Of a stretch of DNA of 6,684 nt, positions 1-5,722 are shown piece by piece. The stretch covers positions 1 through 6,684 of the forward strand of contig JABSPP010000093.1 in assembly GCA_013214275.1 (NCBI GenBank), read 5' to 3'. Every line of letters begins with the position of its first letter. The first letter of the stretch is position 1. The DNA comes from Flavobacteriaceae bacterium. Lineage in GTDB: Bacteria; Bacteroidota; Bacteroidia; Flavobacteriales; Flavobacteriaceae. The notes beneath the pieces are model-generated. The model did not search any database and was not told where the DNA came from. It saw only the letters and a list, made by a program, of their open reading frames with translations. The position numbers and the translations under genes are program-made.

Positions 1-314
1 ACTTTGAAGTAGCTAGAACAGAGTGGTTGCGTAACCTAGGTGTTACCTACAAAGAGATGGAAGAGAATGGTACAATGCTTCCTGTTATTAGTTTGAGTTT
101 TAAATTTCTAAAGTCTGCAATGTATGATGACCTACTAACGATCTCTGTCTCACTGAGAAAAAAACCCATGGTGAAAATTGAATTTGACTATGAAATCATC
201 AACCAAAATAAGGAAAAGATATCAACAGGAAATTCAGTGCTTGCTTTTGTGGATATGAAAACAAATAAACCCATTAAATGTCCAGATTATATTTTAGATA
301 AATTAGACTTCTAA
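1..314 (+). CDS. Acyl-CoA thioesterase, YbgC/FadM-like hotdog fold, C-terminal part (5' truncated by window)
   Basis: The reading frame is open from the left edge (first full codon at position 3) to a TAA at 312-314, giving about 103 residues. It opens with FEVARTEWLRNLG, the long-helix motif of 4-hydroxybenzoyl-CoA/YbgC-type thioesterases, followed by SYxxxE..G-like spacing (VTYKEMEENGTMLPV) and the beta strands of the hotdog sheet. Family members hydrolyse acyl-CoA or acyl-ACP thioesters in the cytoplasm. The N-terminal loop carrying the usual catalytic Asp lies outside the window, so activity cannot be judged. A TTG at 27 could be mistaken for the start, but the family motif continues upstream of it, so the gene is truncated rather than short. 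Its last 12 bases overlap the 3' end of the oppositely oriented yigZ-like gene. The substrate is unknown. Confidence 0.85.
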   Translation, partial: FEVARTEWLRNLGVTYKEMEENGTMLPVISLSFKFLKSAMYDDLLTISVSLRKKPMVKIEFDYEIINQNKEKISTGNSVLAFVDMKTNKPIKCPDYILDKLDF

Positions 315-911
315 CTGACGTATAGTTAACGGATACATACACTCAAAAATTCCCAAAATTTTAGCTGCATCTGACTTACGAACTTTGATGCATATCTTAC
401 ATGTTCTTGCTAGTTCTTGTGCGCTAATTTTAAGTTGATGTTTTCGAATAATTTTCATCACCTTACCCATCATATCATATTCAAAATGTAATTCAAATGA
501 AAGATCTATCGTTTTTTTAATAATGAGACTAGCTTCAATAGCTAATCTAGCCGAATTTCTATAAGCATTCACAAGTCCACCAGCACCTAGTTTTATTCCT
601 CCAAAGTACCGCACAGATACAACTAAAATATTTGTAAGCTGAAATGATTGAATTTGTCCATAAATAGGCATACCAGCAGTATGATTGGGTTCTCCGTCGT
701 CATTCACTCTGTATTTTATGGCTGCTGTTCCCAGTTGCCAAGCATAACAAAAATGTCTTGCCGAGTGATGCTTCTTTTTTAGTAAATCTAATCGCAGAGA
801 GACATCTGTCTCGGTTGCTATCGGAAATGCATACCCAAAAAACTTACTATTCCGATCTTTGAAAAGAGTTTCTTCTGATGGTTTTTCCAATGTTTTGTAA
901 GTGTCATCCAT
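303..911 (-). CDS. yigZ: YigZ / IMPACT family protein (UPF0029 plus DUF1949)
   Basis: The product has 202 residues from the ATG at 911, the usual size for bacterial YigZ. The N-terminal IMPACT domain (about residues 15-125) shows the family signature: NDDGEPNHTAGMPI at 70-83, then VVSVRYFGGIKLGAGGL at about 97-113. A C-terminal ferredoxin-like domain (DUF1949-like, about 137-200) follows. The family is related to eukaryotic IMPACT, a regulator of the eIF2 kinase GCN2; the bacterial role is not settled, though ribosome or nucleic-acid association has been suggested. An in-frame ATG exists 21 bases further upstream, at 932. I prefer 911 because MDDTYKT gives the usual family N-terminus and an 8-base overlap (ATGGATGA) with the preceding transporter gene. 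It is the last gene of the leftward ribD block and is probably translationally coupled. Identity is firm; function is not. Confidence 0.92.
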   Translation of the reverse strand: MDDTYKTLEKPSEETLFKDRNSKFFGYAFPIATETDVSLRLDLLKKKHHSARHFCYAWQLGTAAIKYRVNDDGEPNHTAGMPIYGQIQSFQLTNILVVSVRYFGGIKLGAGGLVNAYRNSARLAIEASLIIKKTIDLSFELHFEYDMMGKVMKIIRKHQLKISAQELARTCKICIKVRKSDAAKILGIFECMYPLTIRQLEV

Positions 912-1776
912 AATAAAAAACCAAGTAAACACTCAGCACTGCTGTAAAAATCCCCAGCCAGTTTTTAAGCGACAGTCTTTCATGAAAGAGAAATAATCCT
1001 AATAAGGTGGATAAAACAACGATACCTACATTGTTCACAGTAAATGCTGTAGAGCTTTCTATTCCATCTGTACCTAACGCCTTTAGCAAATAAACAATAG
1101 AAAAATAGTTGGGGATTCCAAGTATAATTCCACCTAGAATATTTTTATAATGAAAGGTGAAAATCCCTCTAACCATTTTGATGATAACAAAAATGAAGCC
1201 TAACAGAAAAGCAATGGCAAAGATTGTTGCTGAAAATATTGGAACGCCTCCTTCTTGTACATAACTGGTTTCAATAAATTTTAAACTAGTGTCAATACAC
1301 CCAGAACCCAGAAATACCAATAAAGGAAAGAGAAAGTCACTCCTACTACCTCCCGTCGTGCCCCGTGCTTTTTTAATTGACGTCAAATAAACAGCTAACA
1401 ATGCAAGAACGATCCCTACAATCTTGATATAGTTGAAATTCTCTTTGTAATACACAATTCCAAAAATGACACCAATGATCAATGACATTTTACTGGCTAC
1501 AGAAGCAACAGATAATCCGTTTCGCTGAGATGTTACTGCCATTAAGTGGAATACTGTAATAAACAATACACCTAGTATCAGAGCACCAATAAACCAAGAC
1601 TGATGAGTTATTTCTGCTATGTTAACCGGAAGTTCAGACAGGTAGAATCCAAGTATAGCCGCCACTAGGTAGTTAACAACAATGGCTTGTAAGGTATCGA
1701 TTTTGAAGATCTCAAATAACTTAAAGATGACAAAGAGTGTGCTAGAAATAGCGATACTAATGACAAGATATATCAT
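904..1776 (-). CDS. EamA/DMT-family membrane transporter
   Basis: The product is 290 residues, the standard length of a ten-helix drug/metabolite transporter. Hydrophobic segments lie at roughly 1-20, 29-47, 61-81, 87-109, 115-133, 147-165, 180-199, 212-231, 244-265 and 271-289. The two halves are an internal duplication: each ends in a glutamate loop followed by a glycine-containing helix (YKENFNYIKIVGIVLALL near 110-127; FHERLSLKNWLGIFTAVL near 264-281), typical of paired EamA domains. The inner-membrane location is inferred from this topology. Substrates in the family range from amino acids to nucleotides and drugs, and nothing here identifies one. The start ATG at 1776 overlaps the HAD-gene stop as ATGA. 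The 3' end overlaps the yigZ start by 8 bases. Both overlaps point to operon membership. Confidence 0.9.
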   Translation of the reverse strand: MIYLVISIAISSTLFVIFKLFEIFKIDTLQAIVVNYLVAAILGFYLSELPVNIAEITHQSWFIGALILGVLFITVFHLMAVTSQRNGLSVASVASKMSLIIGVIFGIVYYKENFNYIKIVGIVLALLAVYLTSIKKARGTTGGSRSDFLFPLLVFLGSGCIDTSLKFIETSYVQEGGVPIFSATIFAIAFLLGFIFVIIKMVRGIFTFHYKNILGGIILGIPNYFSIVYLLKALGTDGIESSTAFTVNNVGIVVLSTLLGLFLFHERLSLKNWLGIFTAVLSVYLVFYYG

Positions 1777-2390
1777 TGTTGAAATTCTTTTCTAGTCCAT
1801 AAATTTACCACATCTTCAACAAGAGGATCTATATTCCAAACATGGATTCCCAGCTTTTTTGCGGCATCAGTATGATCTTTTGTATCATCGATGAACAGGG
1901 TCTCATGAGCTCTCAAATGATTTTCGTTCAATACAAACTCGTAAATGTTAGCATTTGGTTTTCTAAGGCAAATTTCGTGTGAGAGGTAAAACTTTTCAAA
2001 ACATGACTTAAATTCACAGTATTTTTTGATACCCCATTCTTTTTGAATCCAAGAGATATGCAGGTCGTTTGTGTTACTAAGTAAAAACAAGCGATATCTT
2101 TTTGATGTATTTAATTTCTTGATGAAATCGAGTCGATATGTTGGAAAATCTTTTAATATGGCATTCCAAGCATCGATCAACTCTTTTTCTGAAGATACTG
2201 AATCCTGATATTTTAAAAATCTTGTGACAAATTGTTCTGTGGATACATTCCCCAATTCATATTGAATTAGCATATATTCCTCATCGTCTGACAACTTCGA
2301 AATTTTCAAATCTTCAAAAGCCTTCCTCGTAGCTGTTTTATCTAAGTTGATGAAAACATCTCCAAAATCAAAGACTATATTCTTGATCAT
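1773..2390 (-). CDS. HAD-superfamily hydrolase, subfamily IA (YihX-like phosphatase)
   Basis: The product is 205 residues, normal for YihX-like HAD phosphatases. Motif I is VFDFGDVFINLD (nucleophile D8). Motif II is LLSNTND (S105). Motif III is the lysine in LRKPNANIY (K144). Motif IV is FIDDTKDHTDAAKKLG (D169, D170). The alpha-helical insert between motifs I and II (about 18-85) is a type C1 cap. The residue two positions after the nucleophile is Gly10, not the Asp acid/base of classical phosphatases. This DxG form is common in YihX-like proteins, so it does not by itself suggest inactivity. Members dephosphorylate small phosphoesters such as sugar phosphates or nucleotides; the substrate here is unknown. 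The gene starts 23 bases inside the 3' end of ribD. One speculation is that it supplies the phosphatase for the riboflavin-pathway intermediate that RibD makes, but only gene order supports this. Confidence 0.9.
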   Translation of the reverse strand: MIKNIVFDFGDVFINLDKTATRKAFEDLKISKLSDDEEYMLIQYELGNVSTEQFVTRFLKYQDSVSSEKELIDAWNAILKDFPTYRLDFIKKLNTSKRYRLFLLSNTNDLHISWIQKEWGIKKYCEFKSCFEKFYLSHEICLRKPNANIYEFVLNENHLRAHETLFIDDTKDHTDAAKKLGIHVWNIDPLVEDVVNLWTRKEFQQ

Positions 2391-3447
2391 TTTTATAGGT
2401 TTTTAAATTGTCGCTGCCTATATCTCGATCCTCTACTGCCTTCTCTAGTAACTCAGGTGCTCTTACACCGTCACCAAATAAAACATCACTTGTAAAAACA
2501 CGAGCTTCATCCCACAGGTCTTCATTGATAAAAGTCTGAAGTGTCCGTGTGCCACCCTCAACAATCAGTGATTGGATTTGATGCTTGTGTAATACCCTGC
2601 AAACTTGGATGCCTAGTGGCTTGGAAAAATCAACCCGTTCAAAAATGCATTTGGGACTATTTTTTTCAGAAGATACAGCCTCTGAGTGTTCTTTTGTAAG
2701 AATATCACAAATAAAAATTGTTTTTACAGAACAATCATAGACATAAGCCTCTTTGTGTATTTTTAAGGTTTTATCTATGATAATTCGGATGGGGTTCTGG
2801 CCTTTCCATAGACGCACATTTAACTTTGGATTATCTTTTAGGACTGTATTTGTCCCTACTAAAATCCCGTGCTCCTCTGCTCGCCATTGGTGTACCAATT
2901 GTCGTGATCGTATATTTGTAATCCATACAGGTGCTCTCTCTTTTCTGTATGTTGGTGCAATAAACCTGTCTGAGGTAGCTGCCCATTTTAGGATTATGTA
3001 GGGTCTCTTCTTGTTATGAAAGGTGAAAAACCGTCGATGGTGTTCCTTACATTCTTCTTCTAAAATCCCCACAATGACCTCACATCCTCCTTTTTTTAAT
3101 TTTTTAATTCCCCGACCAGCAACCAGAGAATTTGTGTCAATACAGCCAATTACCACTCTTAGAATCCCTTTCTCGAGAATTAGATCTGAGCATGGTGGTG
3201 TTTTTCCATGATGCGAGCAAGGCTCTAGAGTCACGTACATGGTGGCTCTTTTTAAAAATGTTAGATCCTTCACCGATGCAATGGCATTCACCTCGGCATG
3301 ATTTCCACCGAATGGACTTGTAAACCCCTCGCCAATAATGGTATTATCAGCGACAATAACAGCACCTACAGAAGGATTTGGTCTGGTTGTTCCAATCCCT
3401 TTTTGTGCCAATCCAAGGCACCTTCTCATGTATTGCTCGTGGTTCAA
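2368..3447 (-). CDS. ribD: Bifunctional riboflavin biosynthesis deaminase/reductase RibD
   Basis: RibD carries out the second and third steps of riboflavin synthesis from GTP: deamination of 2,5-diamino-6-ribosylamino-pyrimidinone 5'-phosphate, then NADPH-dependent reduction of the ribosyl group. The deaminase domain (about residues 1-145) has the RPNPSVGAVIV motif at 22-32, the zinc site H50-A-E52 and the paired cysteines of EPCSHHGKTPPC (C77, C86). The reductase domain (about 148-350) has RPYIILKWA, WRAEEHGILVGTNTVLKDNP and the late VEGG motif. I chose the TTG at 3447 (359 aa) because NHEQYMRRC aligns with the usual family N-terminus. The ATG at 3429 would give 353 aa and trim that segment. 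A longer in-frame ATG at 3549 would run into the divergent GNAT gene and adds unlikely sequence. The first reductase motif has Asp160-Arg161 where family members usually have Asp-Gly. This is the first gene of the leftward operon. Confidence 0.95.
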   Translation of the reverse strand: MNHEQYMRRCLGLAQKGIGTTRPNPSVGAVIVADNTIIGEGFTSPFGGNHAEVNAIASVKDLTFLKRATMYVTLEPCSHHGKTPPCSDLILEKGILRVVIGCIDTNSLVAGRGIKKLKKGGCEVIVGILEEECKEHHRRFFTFHNKKRPYIILKWAATSDRFIAPTYRKERAPVWITNIRSRQLVHQWRAEEHGILVGTNTVLKDNPKLNVRLWKGQNPIRIIIDKTLKIHKEAYVYDCSVKTIFICDILTKEHSEAVSSEKNSPKCIFERVDFSKPLGIQVCRVLHKHQIQSLIVEGGTRTLQTFINEDLWDEARVFTSDVLFGDGVRAPELLEKAVEDRDIGSDNLKTYKNDQEYSL

Positions 3448-3469
3448 AAAATAGGTAACTTGTGATGTA

Positions 3470-3477
3470 CAAAAATA
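3470..3477 (-). promoter_or_regulatory. Candidate -7 box of the ribD operon promoter
   Basis: On the minus strand this site reads TATTTTTG, an exact match to the Bacteroidota -7 consensus TAnnTTTG. It sits 22 bases before the preferred TTG start of ribD, which would leave a leader of roughly 18 bases. No TTG is visible on the minus strand at the expected -33 distance, so only half of the promoter signature is present. T-rich matches arise easily in AT-rich DNA. Confidence 0.35.
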
Positions 3478-3486
3478 ATGGATTAA

Positions 3487-3978
3487 ATGATAGCATCGGA
3501 ATTTATCATCAGAGAAATAACAGCAAAAGACAATCTGGAAATGGCTCAAATTGTCAGAGATGTCATCATAGAAATGGGGGCACCTCTCAAAGGCACTGCC
3601 TATGAGGACAAGGCCTTGGATGATCTCTATGCTAACTACAAAAAGCCTAAAGCTATTTATTATGTGTTAGAACACGATGGAAAAGTAGTAGGTGGTGGTG
3701 GGGTAGCGCAATTAGATTATTATAAAGGGAATATCTGTGAGCTTCAAAAAATGTATTTTCTGCCCATTGCTAGAGGAAGAGGTTTGGGATCAAAAATGAT
3801 CGATCTGTGTCTAAAAAAAGCAAGAGAGTTTGGTTTTGATCAATGCTATCTTGAAACCATTGCCAATATGAAGGCGGCACAAAAATTATATGCCAAAAAA
3901 GGATTTACAGAAATCAAAAGTCCGATGGGAAATACCAGCCATCACTCTTGTGATGTATGGATGATTAAAAAGCTATGA
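3487..3978 (+). CDS. GNAT-family N-acetyltransferase
   Basis: The product is 163 residues, a single GNAT domain. The acetyl-CoA pyrophosphate-binding motif A is PIARGRGLGSKMID (R96-G-R-G-L-G101), preceded by the strand ELQKMYFLP. Motif B follows as YLETIANMKAAQKLYAKKGF (121-140), with the typical asparagine and tyrosine. The enzyme should transfer an acetyl group from acetyl-CoA to an amine, but the acceptor cannot be read from the sequence. The start ATG at 3487 gives MIASEFIIRE, a normal GNAT first strand. The upstream stretch to ribD is only 39 bases, so its promoter must be very compact or overlap ribD. Its stop codon overlaps the prmC start as ATGA, so the two are probably co-translated. 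A role in ribosomal or release-factor modification alongside PrmC is possible but rests on gene order alone. Confidence 0.9.
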   Translation: MIASEFIIREITAKDNLEMAQIVRDVIIEMGAPLKGTAYEDKALDDLYANYKKPKAIYYVLEHDGKVVGGGGVAQLDYYKGNICELQKMYFLPIARGRGLGSKMIDLCLKKAREFGFDQCYLETIANMKAAQKLYAKKGFTEIKSPMGNTSHHSCDVWMIKKL

Positions 3979-4850
3979 CTCTAATACAACTCAAAGAGCA
4001 TATCTACTCAGAACTGTCAATACTGTATCCCTCCACAGAAATACAATCACTGCTAACAATAATTTTAAAGGAATATCTGGGATTACAGCGAATCGATATA
4101 GTCACAAGACCTAAACTAGTAATTCCATCAGAAAAAATAAGAACTATCACCGATGTCATACATCGACTTAAAACACACGAACCTATACAATATATTATAG
4201 GTAACACCGAATTTTTTGGATATCCCTTTGATGTCAACCAGCATGTTTTGATTCCAAGACCTGAAACAGAAGAACTCGTTGATTGGGTCATTAGAAGTGC
4301 TAGGGAAATAGAAGGGAAAGGCATCACTAACCCATTATCTATATTGGATATTGGAACAGGAAGTGGCTGCATTTCTATTAGCCTAAAAAAGAACCTTGTC
4401 AGTGCAAATGTTTCTGCTATTGATATTTCAAAAAAAGCGATTGATACAGCACAAGAAAATGCAAAACGTAACAAAGTAGCAGTAGAATTTATCACGCAAG
4501 ATATCCTCGCTACAACATCGCTTCCAAAAACCTATGATATCATCATATCCAATCCGCCCTATGTAAGAGAACTAGAAAAAGAGTTAATGCATGAGAATGT
4601 TCTAAATTTCGAGCCACAAAAGGCTTTATTTGTCGAAGACAAAGACCCGCTAGTTTTCTACCGTAAAATTGCTCAACTTTCAAAATTACATTTGAATCAC
4701 AACGGACTGCTATTTTTTGAAATCAATGAGTTTCTAGGAAACGAAATGATACAACTTCTAGACTCCTATGGCTTTTCCAATATCCAGTTAAAAAAAGATA
4801 TGTTCAATAAAAATCGAATGATTTCTGCAAAAAAATTATACCATGGATGA
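3975..4850 (+). CDS. prmC: Release factor glutamine N5-methyltransferase PrmC (HemK)
   Basis: PrmC uses S-adenosylmethionine to methylate the glutamine of the GGQ motif in peptide-chain release factors 1 and 2, which raises termination efficiency. The 291 residues match the family length. An N-terminal helical domain (about 1-75) leads to the linker PIQYIIGNTEFFG (70-82) and VLIPRPETEELV (91-102). The Rossmann methyltransferase domain has the SAM motif LDIGTGSGC (124-132), the acidic residue D150 in SAIDIS, and the hallmark substrate-glutamine motif NPPYV (193-197). A conserved NFEPQKALF lies at 211-219. The start overlaps the GNAT stop by four bases. The gene is not next to a release factor gene here, unlike in Escherichia coli, where it follows prfA. 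Identification is secure. Confidence 0.96.
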   Translation: MTLIQLKEHIYSELSILYPSTEIQSLLTIILKEYLGLQRIDIVTRPKLVIPSEKIRTITDVIHRLKTHEPIQYIIGNTEFFGYPFDVNQHVLIPRPETEELVDWVIRSAREIEGKGITNPLSILDIGTGSGCISISLKKNLVSANVSAIDISKKAIDTAQENAKRNKVAVEFITQDILATTSLPKTYDIIISNPPYVRELEKELMHENVLNFEPQKALFVEDKDPLVFYRKIAQLSKLHLNHNGLLFFEINEFLGNEMIQLLDSYGFSNIQLKKDMFNKNRMISAKKLYHG

Positions 4851-5044
4851 TGTTGTTCACACAAAAGACAAAATCGACGAGTAGAATACGGCAATACTTC
4901 TAGAATCTTTTGTTTTGAGAAATTCTCTATTTTCAAACGGGCTAGGTTAGAAATAGACACAAAAAGTATCTTCTGATGATCTTTTAGACTTGCTACAATA
5001 CGATCGGTTGACTTAATATTTCTCAAAACTTGTACATTTGTTGC
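4851..5044. other. prmC-trmD intergenic gap, no convincing gene
   Basis: This 194-base gap is the largest in the window. All plus-strand frames are interrupted; the longest short frame is a 13-codon stretch starting at 4843. One minus-strand frame stays open across the whole gap and continues antisense into prmC to a stop at 4766, but I recognise no family in it. The right end carries the candidate trmD promoter. I see no GC-rich hairpin followed by a T-run, so no intrinsic terminator for prmC can be called. A weak GAGA-AAT-TCTC inverted repeat at 4917-4927 is too small to support one. Confidence 0.6.
5008..5040 (+). promoter_or_regulatory. Candidate Bacteroidota-type trmD promoter
   Basis: A -33 TTG lies at 5008-5010 and an exact TAnnTTTG -7 box (TACATTTG) at 5033-5040, separated by 22 bases. 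That is within the 17-23 base range reported for flavobacterial promoters. The -7 box ends only four bases before the preferred trmD ATG at 5045, so the predicted transcript start falls at or next to the initiation codon. The promoter would serve trmD and the overlapping glycosyltransferase gene. It is inferred from consensus only. Confidence 0.5.
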
Positions 5045-5722
5045 ATGAGAATCGATATTATCACAGTAGCACCAGAACTACTAGAGAGCCCTTTCAACCA
5101 CTCAATGATCAAAAGAGCTATAGACAAAGGACTAGCCGAAGTTCATCTCCAAGATTTAAGAAATTACGGTTTGGGAAACTATCGTCAAATAGACGATTAT
5201 CAGTATGGTGGTGGTGCAGGAATGGTTTTAATGATTGAACCCATAGCAACATGTATCGAAAAGCTACTTGCAGAAAGAGAGTATGATGAGGTGATCTATA
5301 TGACACCAGATGCAAAAACACTCACACAACCGGTCTCCAATGCACTCTCTTTAAAAAAACAGATTTTAATTCTCACAGGCCATTATAAAGGTGTTGACCA
5401 ACGGATTCGAGATAAGTATATTACGATGGAAATTTCTATTGGAGATTATGTGCTAACAGGAGGAGAACTGGCAGCAGCTGTCCTTTGTGACAGTGTTATC
5501 CGACTTATTCCTGAAGTTTTAGGTGATGAAACTTCAGCATTAACAGACTCCTTTCAAGATAACCTACTATCACCACCAGTATATACCAGACCAGCAATAT
5601 TCCAAGGGATGAAAGTTCCTGATATTCTTTTGTCGGGGAACTTTCCCAAAATAGAAACGTGGCGATCAGAGAAAGCTCTTGAAAGAACACAGCAACTAAG
5701 ACCCGATTTATTGGATGAATAA
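5045..5722 (+). CDS. trmD: tRNA (guanine37-N1)-methyltransferase TrmD
   Basis: TrmD methylates N1 of G37, next to the anticodon, in tRNAs reading CNN and some GG-type codons, which prevents +1 frameshifting. It is a dimeric SPOUT enzyme with a trefoil knot. The 225-residue product shows MRIDIITVAPELLESPFNHS at the N-terminus, DDYQYGGGAGMVL (50-62), TGHYKGVDQR (111-120), the knot motif SIGDYVLTGGELAA (131-144), and LTDSFQ (166-171), which carries the expected catalytic Asp168 and leads into PVYTRP (178-183). I start it at 5045 because MRIDIITV is the standard N-terminus; a TTG at 5030 would add five unlikely residues. No rplS or rimM lies beside it on the visible side, unlike the classic rpsP-rimM-trmD-rplS operon. 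The stop overlaps the next gene's start by 8 bases. Confidence 0.96.
   Translation: MRIDIITVAPELLESPFNHSMIKRAIDKGLAEVHLQDLRNYGLGNYRQIDDYQYGGGAGMVLMIEPIATCIEKLLAEREYDEVIYMTPDAKTLTQPVSNALSLKKQILILTGHYKGVDQRIRDKYITMEISIGDYVLTGGELAAAVLCDSVIRLIPEVLGDETSALTDSFQDNLLSPPVYTRPAIFQGMKVPDILLSGNFPKIETWRSEKALERTQQLRPDLLDE

Noticed and set aside
312..328. TAACT/AGTTA inverted repeat after the thioesterase stop as a terminator
   Set aside because: The stem is only five A/T-rich base pairs with no T-run, and it lies inside yigZ codons.
976..989. Perfect 14-base palindrome TCTTTCATGAAAGA
   Set aside because: It lies inside the EamA coding sequence over the conserved HER loop and is distant from any start; it is most likely incidental rather than an operator.
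2753..3323. Three plus-strand open frames of 62-82 codons opposite ribD
   Set aside because: They lie wholly antisense to well-conserved RibD domains, have no recognisable motifs and no promoter; they are shadows of the real gene.
3433..3463. Possible plus-strand promoter for the GNAT gene (TTG at 3433, TAACTTGT at 3456)
   Set aside because: Spacing is acceptable, but the -7 element matches the consensus poorly and overlaps the ribD start region, so I do not call it.
4004..4495. A 163-codon minus-strand open frame opposite prmC
   Set aside because: It is antisense to the conserved PrmC SAM-binding region, and its composition is the mirror of prmC codons; no family is recognisable.
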